In this document: positions 42,837 through 52,307 of the stretch, piece after piece
How positions within the stretch are numbered: position 1 is the first letter of the stretch
Layout: each line of letters begins with the position of its first letter
Assembly (NCBI GenBank): GCA_963720885.1
Contig: CAVRGW010000004.1
Span: forward strand, 372,001-436,000
From: DATLLN01 sp963720885
Lineage (GTDB): Bacteria > Actinomycetota > Thermoleophilia > Gaiellales > JAICJC01
Direction of reading: 5' to 3'
DNA length: 64,000 bases
Notes under the pieces: generated by a model
Seen by the model: the letters and a program-made list of their open reading frames with translations, nothing else
Databases searched by the model: none
What the model was told of the DNA's origin: nothing
Translations under genes and position numbers: made by a program

Positions 42837-43667
42837 TCAGACGAGTGTGGGTCGGCCGTTGCCGGTTGGCAGGCCCTCGGCCATCTTCTGCGCTTGCGCT
42901 GTCTCGCTGGCGAGGAACGAGCCCAGCTCCTGGATGGTGCTCATCAGCGGCGCTGGGAAGATCACGGTCGAGTTCTTGTCGACTGAGATGTCGATCAGCG
43001 TCTGCAGGTTTCGCAGCTGCAGCGCCAGCGGGTGGGCCATCATGATGTCGGACGCGTGGGCCAGCTCGCCGGCGGCCAGCGCCTCACCCTCGGCAGCGAT
43101 GATCTTGGCCCGCTTCTCGCGCTCGGCCTCGGCCTGCTTCGCCATCGCCCGCTTCATCGAATCAGGAAGCTGGATGTCCTTCAGCTCCACCAGCGTCACT
43201 TCGGTGCCCCATTCCTCGGTCTGCACGTCCAGGATCTCGCGGATGTGGCCATTGATCTTCTCGGTCTCGGCGAGGGTCTCGTCCAGTGTGTGCTGGCCGA
43301 CCACCGAGCGGAGCGTGGTCTGGGCGATCTGGTTGATGGCCGCCTCGACGTCCTCGATCGCGACCACCGAGCGCACCGGGTCCTTGATGCGGTAGTAGGC
43401 AACCGCGGCGATGTCGACGCTGACGTTGTCGCGGGTGATGATCCCCTGCGACTGGATCGGCATGGTCACGATCCGAAGCGACACCTTCTTGATACGGTCG
43501 ACCACCGGGATGATCAGGATCAGCCCGGGGCCGCGGGCGCCACCCCTGAGCTTGCCCAGCCGAAACTGGACGGCTCGCTCGTACTGCTTGAGAACGTGGA
43601 TCGAGGCCGCCAGCAGCGCCACCACGGCGATGATCAGAACGGCGATGAGGATGTAGTACAGCACCAT
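42837..43667 (-). CDS. Slipin/SPFH (band 7) membrane protein
   Basis: A 276-residue protein. One N-terminal membrane helix (about 3-25) is followed by the SPFH domain (IHVLKQYERAVQFRLGKLRG..., then LRIVTMPIQSQGIITRDNV). A helical, Ala/Glu-rich coiled coil follows (KQAEAEREKRAKIIAAEGEA). ATG 43667 (MVLYYILIAV) puts the helix at the N-terminus and has an AAAGGGG-type site upstream. Slipins form membrane microdomain oligomers; the usual NfeD partner gene is not adjacent. Confidence 0.9.
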   Translation of the reverse strand: MVLYYILIAVLIIAVVALLAASIHVLKQYERAVQFRLGKLRGGARGPGLILIIPVVDRIKKVSLRIVTMPIQSQGIITRDNVSVDIAAVAYYRIKDPVRSVVAIEDVEAAINQIAQTTLRSVVGQHTLDETLAETEKINGHIREILDVQTEEWGTEVTLVELKDIQLPDSMKRAMAKQAEAEREKRAKIIAAEGEALAAGELAHASDIMMAHPLALQLRNLQTLIDISVDKNSTVIFPAPLMSTIQELGSFLASETAQAQKMAEGLPTGNGRPTLV

Positions 43668-43946
43668 GATCTGCGCCCCTTTCGAGAGGATGCAGGCACC
43701 GTAGGCCGCTTCGGGTCGGTGCACATCGGGGGCAGCACTGACTCGTCCTTCGGTCAACTACCGTGACCGCGGCCGCCGCTTCGGGCGGCTGGGCGCTGTC
43801 GGTCGAGCCGCTTGTGCTCGCGGCTGCCCGTGTCCTCCCGGCGACGTAGGATGGTCAGATCGTGGATCGGAGAGAAACGCTGACTGCTTTCGGGCTTTGC
43901 GGATTGGTCGCGGAGGCGTCGCGGCGGCTGAACAATCGGCGATCGG

Positions 43947-45125
43947 GTGGACGAGGCGGCTGACATGCCCGAACATCGCGGCGCGTCCGGACAGGCTGCA
44001 CAACTCGATGTGTTGATCGTCGGTGGCGGCGTCGGGGCACTGGAGGCACTGCTGGCTCTCCGTGACCTTGCAGAGGAGCGTGTCGCGTTGACGTTGTTGT
44101 GTCCTGGATCGGAGTTTCGCTACCGGCCGGCATCGGTGGCGGTGCCGTTCGGCCGGGGTGAGGTCTTTCGCTACGCGCTGTCGACCATCGCCGAAGCGGT
44201 TGGCGCACGCCTCGTCTCGGCGTCACTGGAGCGCGTCGACGCGGTTGCGCATCGTGCTGACACTGATGCTGGCGAATCGCTCGGCTACGACGCGATAGTG
44301 ATCGCGAGTGGAGCTCGTCGTGTAGCGGCGCTCCAGGGGGCGTTGGTCTTCCGAGGCGAGGAGGATGTCGAGGCGATTGAAGAGTTGCTGCGGCAAGTCG
44401 CCTCCGGCGCCGTCAAGCGCGTCGTCTTCGCCATCCCCCGAGCAGCCTCGTGGCAACTCCCTCTCTACGAGCTCGCCTTGCTCACGGCAACGCACATCGA
44501 CGAGCATCGAATCGACGGCGTCTCACTCGACCTGGTGACGCCGGAGAGGCGACCGCTGAGCCGGTTTGGCGGCGACGTGAGCGCCGCGGTCGAACAGCTC
44601 CTGGTCGATCGTCACATCGCCCTGCACACCAGCACGTACCCGGTCGGGGTCTATGAAGGCGGCCTGGTACTGGTACCGCTGGGGAAGCTGTCCGCCGACC
44701 AGGTCGTCTCTGTGCCGGAGGCGCGCGGGGTCCCAATCGCCGGGCTGCCCCACGACCGGGAAGGGTTCCTGCCGACCGACGAGCACGGCCGAGTCCGCGG
44801 CCTCGAAGATGTCTACGCGATCGGCGACATCACCAACTTCCCCATCAAGCAAGGCGGCATCGCCGCGCAACAAGCCGACCTCGTCGCCCAGGTCCTTGCC
44901 AAGCGTTCCGGCGCACCGCTCGACGACCCACCTCCGTTTCACCCGGTGCTGCGAGGACTCCTGCTCACAGGCGACACACCGCAGTACCTGTTCGCCGATC
45001 TCACCGGCGGACACGGCAGTACCGCAACCGCCAGTACCGAGCCCCTTTGGTGGCCGGGCGGAAAGATCGCCGCTGACCACCTCGGCCACTACCTCGCGCA
45101 CGCACCGACGATCGACGAGACATGA
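43947..45125 (+). CDS. FAD-dependent NAD(P)-disulfide-type oxidoreductase (sulfide:quinone/NDH-2-like)
   Basis: A 392-residue flavoprotein. The FAD Rossmann motif is VLIVGGGVGALEALLALRD (about 22-40), and the C-terminal ATP/FAD-contact segment is RGLEDVYAIGDITNFPIKQG. CPGSEFRYRPASVAVPFGRG matches the substrate-side loop of sulfide:quinone reductase-like proteins. The paired redox Cys residues of true SQRs are not evident in the middle, so electron donor is unknown. GTG 43947 and ATG 43965 are both possible starts. A GH3 gene follows 22 bases downstream. Confidence 0.8.
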   Translation: MDEAADMPEHRGASGQAAQLDVLIVGGGVGALEALLALRDLAEERVALTLLCPGSEFRYRPASVAVPFGRGEVFRYALSTIAEAVGARLVSASLERVDAVAHRADTDAGESLGYDAIVIASGARRVAALQGALVFRGEEDVEAIEELLRQVASGAVKRVVFAIPRAASWQLPLYELALLTATHIDEHRIDGVSLDLVTPERRPLSRFGGDVSAAVEQLLVDRHIALHTSTYPVGVYEGGLVLVPLGKLSADQVVSVPEARGVPIAGLPHDREGFLPTDEHGRVRGLEDVYAIGDITNFPIKQGGIAAQQADLVAQVLAKRSGAPLDDPPPFHPVLRGLLLTGDTPQYLFADLTGGHGSTATASTEPLWWPGGKIAADHLGHYLAHAPTIDET

Positions 45126-45147
45126 CCCCTCGTGGGGCGTACTGCGT

Positions 45148-46254
45148 GTGATCTCGGCCCGTCGTGCCGTGTCGTTGGTCCTGAGCGCCGCGCTCGCCTT
45201 CGCCCTGTCCGCCAATGCGGCGACCGCGGCATCGCGGGATTCGACCCCAACCACCGCAGCCGCGGCACCGGGACTCGAGGCCCTCGTCGGCCAGCGGATG
45301 GTGGTCGCAATGCGGGGGACGGTCCCAGACGCGGGGCTGCTCACTCGAATCAGGCTCGGCCGCGTTGGCGGCGTGATCCTGTTCGGGTCGAACATCGTCG
45401 GCGCGAGCCAGGTGACGGCACTGACGGCCAGGCTCCAGGCCGCGGCGCGAGCAGGCGGCCGTCCGCCGCTCCTGATCGCAACCGACCAGGAGGGTGGCCT
45501 CGTGCGGCGGCTTTCGTGGGCGCCGCCCGTCCTCTCGGCACAACAGCTCGGCGGGCTCTCGCCGTCCCAGATTCATGGCGCCGGCAGGCGAACCGGCGCC
45601 GCGCTGCATGCCGTCGGAATCAATCTCGATCTCGCACCGGTTGCCGACGTTCCCCGTACGGCGACGAACTTCATCGCCGCCCAGCACCGCGCCTTCTCCA
45701 CGAACCGCTACCAGGTGGCCAACGACGCGACGGCGTTCTCGACCGGCCTCGAGGCGGATGGTGTGCTCCCTGCGATGAAGCACTTCCCCGGCCTCGGCCG
45801 CGCGGGTGCCGTGTCCACCGACGACGCGGTGGTGCGCATCCTCGCCACCAGGGCCGCGATCGACTGGGATCTGTTCCCGTACCGGATCGCGCTCGGCCGT
45901 GCGGTTCGTCCGCTGATCATGCTGTCGACTGCCGTCTATCCCGCGTACTCGAGCAACGCCGCGGCGTTCTCGGTGGCCATTGGGCAGACGCTGCTGCGTC
46001 AAGATCTCGGGTTCGGCGGCGTGACGATCACGGATTCCCTGAACGCGGCCGCCAATGTCCGCGGCGTCACGTCGAGCGCCACCGCGTTGCGCGCTGCCCT
46101 GGCGGGCGATGACCTGCTGCTCCTGACCGGCAGCGAGGCAGACTCCGGCCAGGCGTACCTGGCGGTGCTTCGCGCGGCACGGGCCGGGACGATCCCGCTC
46201 ACCGACCTCCAGGTTTCGTACAAGCGGATCCTCAGGCTCAAGGGACGAATCTGA
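45148..46254 (+). CDS. Exported GH3-family glycosidase (beta-N-acetylhexosaminidase-like)
   Basis: A 368-residue precursor: signal peptide (about 1-28) followed by one TIM-barrel GH3 domain. IATDQEGGLVRRL and KHFPGLG match NagZ-type substrate-binding motifs. The nucleophile Asp is expected in VTITDSLNAAA. The His of the acid/base dyad (normally in a D-x-H loop after KHFPG) is not seen: the loop reads GRAGAVSTDDAVV, as in an atypical GH3 subgroup. Likely acts on amino sugars of cell wall outside the membrane. Start GTG 45148. Confidence 0.82.
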   Translation: MISARRAVSLVLSAALAFALSANAATAASRDSTPTTAAAAPGLEALVGQRMVVAMRGTVPDAGLLTRIRLGRVGGVILFGSNIVGASQVTALTARLQAAARAGGRPPLLIATDQEGGLVRRLSWAPPVLSAQQLGGLSPSQIHGAGRRTGAALHAVGINLDLAPVADVPRTATNFIAAQHRAFSTNRYQVANDATAFSTGLEADGVLPAMKHFPGLGRAGAVSTDDAVVRILATRAAIDWDLFPYRIALGRAVRPLIMLSTAVYPAYSSNAAAFSVAIGQTLLRQDLGFGGVTITDSLNAAANVRGVTSSATALRAALAGDDLLLLTGSEADSGQAYLAVLRAARAGTIPLTDLQVSYKRILRLKGRI

Positions 46255-46323
46255 TGAGAGCCGCGCGAGGCGGGCGGTACCGGTGGGGCCACAGATCATT
46301 CGATGGAGCGTTGTCGATCCCGG

Positions 46324-47716
46324 TCACAGACGCTTGATGGCGGCGACCAGCTTCTCAACCGAAGTCTTCGCATCGCCGAACAGCATCTGCGTGTTCGGCT
46401 CGGTGAACAGCGGGTTGTCGATACCGGCAAATCCCGGGCTCATGCTGCGCTTCAGCACCACAACGTTGTGGGCGTGGTCCACGTCGAGGATCGGCATGCC
46501 GTAGATCGGGCTCTCCGGCTGCGTATGCGCGGCGCGGATTGGTGACGTCGTTGGCACCGACCACGAGCACGACATCCGTGTCGTCGAACTGGGGGTTGAT
46601 GTCGTCCATTTCGCGCAGGCGGTCGTACGGGACGTCGGCCTCGGCCAACAGGACGTTCATGTGTCCCGGCATCCTCCCGGCCACGGGGTGGATGGCGAAC
46701 TTCACGTCGATGCCTCGGGCCTCGAGCTGAAGCTCAAGCTCGTGAACTGCGCTCTGTGCCTGGGCGACCGCCATCCCGTAGCCGGGGGCGATCACCACCG
46801 TGCGAGCGTAGGCGAGCATGATCGCGACGTCGTCGGCGGTGGCCGATCGCACCGCACCGTCGCTGGGCGACGCCGCACCTGCTCCGGGCTGTAGCGTGCC
46901 GAACGCGCCGAATAGCACGTTGGTGATCGAGCGACCCATGGCCCGCGCCATCATCATCGTCAGCAGCGTGCCGGATGCGCCGACCAGCATCCCGCTGACG
47001 ATCAGCACGTTTTGGTGCAAGACAAAGCCCGTGGCCGAAGCGGCGACACCGGTGAGTGCGTTCAGGAGCGAGATCACCACCGGCATGTCCGCGCCGCCGA
47101 TGGGCAGGACGAACAGAACCCCGAATGCCAGGGCGCCGACGGCCAGCACCAGCACGATCGACTCGGTTTGCGGGCCGAGGACAAAGACCGCACCGCCCGC
47201 GACAAGGGCGGCCAGCAGCGCCAGGTTCCCGGCTTTCTGGCCGCGGTAGATGATGGGACGGCCGCCGATCACCTCGGCCAGCTTGGCGAACGCGACCATG
47301 CTGCCGGCGAACGAGGTCGCCCCGATCACCGCTGAGAGCGCGATCGAGACGCTGACACTGGCGGGCAGCCGCCCCGGAAGCTGGGCGGAGTGGTGCACGT
47401 CGGCCACCGCGATCAACGCAGCGGCTCCACCGCCCAGACCGTTGAAGAGCGCCACCATCTGCGGCATCGCGGTCAGCCTCACCTTGCGAGCCGCGTACGC
47501 TCCTGCAGGCGCCGACACCGCCATCACCGCCACGATCAGCCCGACGTGCCGCAACCCGGGCTGGAATAGGGTGGCGGCGATCGCGATCGCCATCCCGGCG
47601 GCTCCGACCCAGGTCCCGTATCGGGCTCGCGCCGGGGACGAGAGAAACCGCAGCGACACGATGAAGCTGACCATCGCCACGATGTAGGCGAGGGTGATGG
47701 CGTCGAGTCGGCTCAC
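46324..47716 (-). CDS. pntB: NAD(P) transhydrogenase beta subunit, frameshifted near C-terminus
   Basis: The proton-translocating transhydrogenase beta subunit: N-terminal membrane helices (about 1-260), then the NADP(H)-binding dIII domain with IAPGYGMAVAQAQSAVHELE, GHMNVLLAEADVPYDRL and VVLVVGANDVTNP. An extra base near 46535 shifts the frame after NDVTNP. The true end (AAHTQPESPIYGMPILDV..., then GFAGIDNPLFTEPNTQMLFG and VEKLVAAIKRL) continues in another frame to 46324. Corrected length is about 463. The upstream pntA2 stop overlaps its start (ATGA). Function: transfer of hydride between NADH and NADP coupled to proton flow. Confidence 0.85.
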
Positions 47717-48012
47717 CGCTCCTGCTCGGGGCGGCGCTTGAACATCTCGAGCATCCGGTCGGTGACCACGAACCCGCCCACCACGTTCGCTGTGGCAAGC
47801 GCCACCGCCACCAGCGCCACCGCCAGCACCCAGGTGTCCTGGCCGGGGTAGCCGGCCACCAGAATCGCCCCGACGATCACGATCCCGTGGATCGCGTTCG
47901 TGCCGGACATGAGCGGCGTGTGGAGCAGGGCCGGCACCTTGGACACGACCTCGAAGCCGAGGAATCCGGCCAAGATCAGCACGGTTAGCTCGAACAGGAA
48001 CGATGTCGTCAT
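47713..48012 (-). CDS. pntAB: NAD(P) transhydrogenase alpha-2 (transmembrane) subunit
   Basis: A 99-residue protein with three membrane helices (FELTVLILAGFLGFEVVS, AIHGIVIVGAILVAG and WVLAVALVAVALATANVVGG). SGTNAIHGIVIVGA and NVVGGFVVTDRMLEMFK are typical of the membrane part of the alpha subunit in three-component transhydrogenases. The NAD-binding alpha-1 subunit, usually the first gene, is not upstream here; the next gene is a divergent aldehyde dehydrogenase. Confidence 0.9.
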   Translation of the reverse strand: MTTSFLFELTVLILAGFLGFEVVSKVPALLHTPLMSGTNAIHGIVIVGAILVAGYPGQDTWVLAVALVAVALATANVVGGFVVTDRMLEMFKRRPEQER

Positions 48013-48213
48013 GGGTGCATCCGCATCTGAAGGATCGTCGCGGCCGGCGGCGCTTCGGGCATCAGCAACCTCCCGACTGCCAACCCGCGGTCTTTCCGCA
48101 ACCGCGATCCGCCGAGGCCCCGATGCACCACACGCCGGCGGCGGCGAAGCTGGTGGATGAGCGAATGTCGACGCGGCCGCGCGATCGCGGTCAGTGCAAC
48201 GGTTGGAGGCGAG

Positions 48214-49755
48214 ATGGCAACGGTCGCGAGATCACAGATCTACGAGGCTCCCGGAACTTCTGGGAGCCCAGTCGAGGTCAAGGAGCGATACGACAACTTC
48301 ATCGGCGGCACTTGGGTCGCACCCGCCGGCGGCGATTACAGCGACGATCCGAGCCCGGCCACCGGCGCGCCGTTCACGAAGGTGCCACGTTCGACGCCTG
48401 CGGACGTCGAGCTTGCGCTGGACGCGGCGCATCGGGCCAAGGATGCTTGGGGCACGGCGTCGACGACCGAGCGCTCGCGGGTGCTCAACCGGGTCGCGGA
48501 CGTGATCGAGGAGAACGTCGAGATGCTGGCGGTGGCCGAGAGCTGGGAGAACGGCAAGCCGGTGCGCGAGACGCTCGCCGCGGACGTCCCGCTCGCCGCC
48601 GACCATTTCCGCTACTTCGCATCCGTGATCCGCGGCGAAGAGGGCGGGATCTCGGAGATCGATCACGACACGATCGCCTACCACTTCCGCGAGCCGCTGG
48701 GCGTCGTGGGACAGATCATCCCGTTCAACTTCCCCCTGCTGATGGCGGCGTGGAAGATCGCACCGGCGCTCGCGGCGGGCAACTGTACGGTGATCAAGCC
48801 GGCCAGTCCGACGCCGTGGTCGATCCTGAAGCTGTGCGAGCTGCTCGAGGACGTACTTCCGCCCGGTGTGCTGAACGTCGTCAACGGTCCCGGAGCCGAA
48901 GTCGGCAAGGCGCTTGCCACGAACAAGCGGATCGCGAAGATCGCGTTCACCGGCGAGACCGTCACTGGACGGCTGATCATGTCCTACGCGGCCCAGAACA
49001 TCATCCCGTCGACCACGGAGCTCGGCGGCAAGTCGCCGAACATCTTCTTCGAGGATGTGATGGAGGCCGACGACGAGTTCCTGGACAAGGCCATCGAGGG
49101 CCTCGTGCTCTACGCCTTCAACAAGGGTGAGGTGTGCACGTGCCCCTCGCGAGCCCTGATCCACGAGTCGATCTACGAGGAGTTCATGGAGCGCTGCCTC
49201 GAGCGCATCGCGGCGATCCGGCAGGGGAATCCGCTTGACCTCTCGACACAGGTCGGCGCCCAGGTGTCGACTGCACAGCTCGAGAAGATCCAGAGCTACG
49301 TCGACATCGGAAACGAGGAAGGCGCCGAACTGCTGATCGGCGGCCACCGGAACGTGCTCGACGGCGAACTGGCCGGCGGCTACTACTTCGAACCGACCGT
49401 ATTCAAGGGCCACAACAAGATGAGGATCTTCCAGGAGGAGATCTTCGGGCCCGTCCTGGCCGTCACCACGTTCGCCGACGAGGCTGAGGCACTCGCGATC
49501 GCGAACGACACGATGTACGGCCTCGGGGCCGGTGTATGGACGCGTGACACCAGTACCGCCTACAGGATGGGGCGGGCGATCCAGGCCGGGCGGGTGTGGA
49601 CGAACTGCTATCACCTCTATCCGGCACATGCCGCCTTCGGCGGGTACAAGGTGTCGGGCGTTGGTCGTGAGAATCACAAGATGATGCTCGATCACTACAG
49701 CCAGACCAAGTGTCTTCTGGTCAGCTACGACCCAAAGCCGATGGGGCTCTTCTGA
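48214..49755 (+). CDS. NAD-dependent aldehyde dehydrogenase (AldB/ExaC-type)
   Basis: A 513-residue aldehyde dehydrogenase. Catalytic Cys308 is in FNKGEVCTCPSR, and the general base Glu is in STTELGGKSPNIF. IPFNFPLLMAAWKIAPALAA and FTGETVTGRLI bind the cofactor. ATG 48214 with GGAGGCGAG upstream is preferred over starts further up. It oxidises an aldehyde to an acid with NAD. The downstream DUF779 gene and Zn-alcohol dehydrogenase form one operon, implying sequential alcohol and aldehyde oxidation. Confidence 0.92.
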   Translation: MATVARSQIYEAPGTSGSPVEVKERYDNFIGGTWVAPAGGDYSDDPSPATGAPFTKVPRSTPADVELALDAAHRAKDAWGTASTTERSRVLNRVADVIEENVEMLAVAESWENGKPVRETLAADVPLAADHFRYFASVIRGEEGGISEIDHDTIAYHFREPLGVVGQIIPFNFPLLMAAWKIAPALAAGNCTVIKPASPTPWSILKLCELLEDVLPPGVLNVVNGPGAEVGKALATNKRIAKIAFTGETVTGRLIMSYAAQNIIPSTTELGGKSPNIFFEDVMEADDEFLDKAIEGLVLYAFNKGEVCTCPSRALIHESIYEEFMERCLERIAAIRQGNPLDLSTQVGAQVSTAQLEKIQSYVDIGNEEGAELLIGGHRNVLDGELAGGYYFEPTVFKGHNKMRIFQEEIFGPVLAVTTFADEAEALAIANDTMYGLGAGVWTRDTSTAYRMGRAIQAGRVWTNCYHLYPAHAAFGGYKVSGVGRENHKMMLDHYSQTKCLLVSYDPKPMGLF

Positions 49756-49766
49756 GAGCCGCCGGC

Positions 49767-50120
49767 ATGACCGACCACCTCATCGTTACCGATGCCGCCC
49801 TGGCTGCGATCAAACACCTCGAGCAGGCGCACGGCGCGGTGATGTTCTTCCAGTCGGGGGGCTGCTGTGACGGCAGCTCCCCGATCTGCCTCGCCGACGG
49901 AGAGTTCCCGGTTGGGCCAGGCGACCTGCTGCTCGGACGCCCGGCGGGGGCGAGCTTCTACATCGACGCGGAACTCTTCGAACGCTGGAACCAGCCCACG
50001 TTCACGCTTGATCTTGCCTCGGGCGCGCCGGAGGGATTCTCACTCCCCGGCCCGGGGGGCACCCATTTCGTGACCCGGTCGACGCCCCTGGCGCCAACCG
50101 AAGGAAAGGTGGAGCAATGA
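49767..50120 (+). CDS. DUF779 protein, aldehyde dehydrogenase partner
   Basis: A 117-residue protein with the Cys-rich signature MFFQSGGCCDGSSPICLADG, followed by a beta-rich domain ending in PGGTHFVTR. Families of this type are consistently found next to aldehyde dehydrogenase genes, and here too. The clustered Cys residues suggest a metal or redox site, but the role is not known. Its stop overlaps the next ATG (ATGA). It starts 11 bases after the dehydrogenase stop. Confidence 0.85.
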   Translation: MTDHLIVTDAALAAIKHLEQAHGAVMFFQSGGCCDGSSPICLADGEFPVGPGDLLLGRPAGASFYIDAELFERWNQPTFTLDLASGAPEGFSLPGPGGTHFVTRSTPLAPTEGKVEQ

Positions 50121-51208
50121 AGGCACTCGTCTATCACGGACCAGGACAGCGGGCATGGGAATCCGTCCCCGACTGTGCGATCTGCGACCCGACGGACGCG
50201 ATCGTGCGGATCGACTCGTCGACCATCTGCGGCACCGACCTGCACATCCTCAAGGGGGACGTGCCCGAGACGACGCCCGGGACCATCCTCGGCCACGAAG
50301 CGGTTGGCACCGTCGTTGAGATCGGCTCCGCCGTCACGACTGTCGCCGTGGGTGACAGGGTGCTGGTGTCGTGCATCACCTCGTGCGGCCGCTGCCGGTT
50401 CTGCAAGGAAGGACATTACGGCCTGTGCACCGGTGGCGGTGGCTGGATCTTCGGTCATCTGATCGACGGGCTCCAGGCTGAGTACGCCAGGGTGCCGTTC
50501 GTCGACACGTCGGTCCACAAGGTGCCCGACGAGTTGACCGACGAGCAGGTGCTGTTCCTCGCCGACATCCTGCCGACTGCCTACGAGGTCGGGGTGCTGA
50601 ACGGGCGGGTCGAGCCTGGTGATACCGTCGCCGTCGTCGGGGCGGGGCCGATCGGGCTCGCTGTGATCATGACGGCGAAACTGCACACGCCCGGACGCAT
50701 CATCGCGATCGATCTTGCCGATGCGCGCCTCGAGAAAGCACTCGAGTTCGGCGCCGATTTCGCGATCAACAATGCGAACACGGACGCGGTCGAGCGGGTG
50801 ATGGAACTGACCGGCGGCGAGGGCGCAGACGCCGCCATCGAGGCGGTTGGCGTGCCGGACACCTTCGAGCTCTGCACGGAGCTGATCCGACCCGGCGGCC
50901 GCGTCGCCAACGTCGGTGTCCATGGGAAGTGCGCCACTCTGCACCTGGAGAAGCTCTGGATCCGCGATGTCATGATCACGACCGGCCTGGTGGATACGAG
51001 CACCACGCCGAAGCTCCTCAGGCTGATCGAGGGTGGGCGGCTCGACCCGACGCCGTTCGCGACCCATCGGTTTGCCCTCTCCGATACGGAGGATGCCTAC
51101 GACGTCTTCGCCGCTGCCGCCGAAACCCACGCACTCAAAGTCGTGCTCGAGGCCGCGCCGATCGCCTCCGACCAAACCCCCCGCACGGAGGTGACCATCG
51201 GAGCCTGA
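50117..51208 (+). CDS. Zinc-dependent alcohol dehydrogenase
   Basis: A 363-residue medium-chain dehydrogenase/reductase. Catalytic zinc ligands are Cys38 (CGTDLH) and His60/Glu61 (GHEAVG). The structural zinc site is Cys90, Cys93, Cys96 and Cys104 (CGRCRFCKEGHYGLC). The NAD(P) Rossmann motif is VAVVGAGPIGLAVIMTAK. It should interconvert an alcohol and an aldehyde or ketone. It is translationally coupled to DUF779 and shares an operon with the aldehyde dehydrogenase. Confidence 0.92.
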   Translation: MKALVYHGPGQRAWESVPDCAICDPTDAIVRIDSSTICGTDLHILKGDVPETTPGTILGHEAVGTVVEIGSAVTTVAVGDRVLVSCITSCGRCRFCKEGHYGLCTGGGGWIFGHLIDGLQAEYARVPFVDTSVHKVPDELTDEQVLFLADILPTAYEVGVLNGRVEPGDTVAVVGAGPIGLAVIMTAKLHTPGRIIAIDLADARLEKALEFGADFAINNANTDAVERVMELTGGEGADAAIEAVGVPDTFELCTELIRPGGRVANVGVHGKCATLHLEKLWIRDVMITTGLVDTSTTPKLLRLIEGGRLDPTPFATHRFALSDTEDAYDVFAAAAETHALKVVLEAAPIASDQTPRTEVTIGA

Positions 51209-51327
51209 CCTCCTCGAGATCGCGATCAACACCGCCGCGACGAGCTGCTCCTGATCTACCGGCACACGGGCCTCGCTTCGTAGGACTATCGTTTCGGGTC
51301 TCCATCCTCGAGTCGGGGGTCGGTTTT

Positions 51328-52305
51328 GTGAGCAACGAGGTCGTCGATCGTGGCGCCGGCGGCGCGGTCGAGTCGAGGTTCCACTTCACGCGGGAGATGA
51401 TCGAGGGATCGATCTACCGCAAGTACGAGAAGGCGATCCGCGGCGTGTGGAACGCGAAGGATCTCGACTACTCCCAGGACGCCGCGGACTGGCAGCGGAT
51501 CGACGAGGCGCAGCGGCGAGGGCTGCTCGGCGTCACGGTGCGGTTCCTGGCGGGGGAGCAGGCGGTCACCGACGAGCTGGTGCCGATGCTGGCGGCCGCG
51601 CACGCGCTGCGCCGCTATGACTGGACAATGTTCCTGTCGACGTTCCTGATGGAGGAGGCGAAGCACTCTGAGTTCTTCATGCTCTGGCACGACAGGGTCG
51701 TCGGGGTGCTCGAGCCGGACGAGGTCGCAGCCCACTTCCTGGTGCGCTCGAAGACGGTCGATCCGACCGGCCGCTTCGAGGTGAAGGACCTCCTGCACGA
51801 GGGCCTGCCGCGCTACGGCGGTCTGCTGATGGACGCGGTGCGGGGTGGCAACGAGGCGGAGATCGAGGCGGCGTTCGTGCGGTTCTCAGCGGCGTACAAC
51901 GGGTTTGCCGAGGGCGTGCTGACGATGCCCTCGTACGAGATCGTGATCGATACCACCGTAAGGTGGGACGCGTTCCCGACGCTGCGCGAGGGGTTCCGTC
52001 GGATCCTGGCCGACGAGGGCCGCCACATCACCTTCGGCACGGCCGCTTGCCGGATGCTGATCGAGAAGAACCCCGGCTACGGGCGGTTGGTGCACGAGGT
52101 GTTCGACGAGTACCGCGGCAACCTGGTCGGATTGGTCGAGTATCAGAAGGCCGTGCCCGGCCTCGACCTGCAGAAATATCAGACGATGAAGGTCCGCCAC
52201 TACCGCAACCGCTGCCGGGAGATGGGAATCACCGCCGACGAGACGCTGGTCGAGCAGATCCTCGACCCGGAGATCGACTTCGTCGTCGGCGTGGAGGCCG
52301 GCTGA
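51328..52305 (+). CDS. R2-like ligand-binding oxidase (R2lox)
   Basis: A 325-residue ferritin-like protein of the R2lox family, related to ribonucleotide reductase R2. The six metal ligands all lie at family spacing: Glu77 (AGEQAV), Glu110 and His113 (MEEAKH), Glu195 (FAEGVL), Glu230 and His233 (ADEGRH). Val80 and Tyr190 match the residues that form the Val-Tyr crosslink in characterised R2lox. It should assemble a Mn/Fe site and bind a fatty-acid-like ligand; the reaction in vivo is unknown. Start GTG 51328. A DUF1059 gene follows 2 bases after the stop. Confidence 0.85.
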   Translation: MSNEVVDRGAGGAVESRFHFTREMIEGSIYRKYEKAIRGVWNAKDLDYSQDAADWQRIDEAQRRGLLGVTVRFLAGEQAVTDELVPMLAAAHALRRYDWTMFLSTFLMEEAKHSEFFMLWHDRVVGVLEPDEVAAHFLVRSKTVDPTGRFEVKDLLHEGLPRYGGLLMDAVRGGNEAEIEAAFVRFSAAYNGFAEGVLTMPSYEIVIDTTVRWDAFPTLREGFRRILADEGRHITFGTAACRMLIEKNPGYGRLVHEVFDEYRGNLVGLVEYQKAVPGLDLQKYQTMKVRHYRNRCREMGITADETLVEQILDPEIDFVVGVEAG

Positions 52306-52307
52306 CC

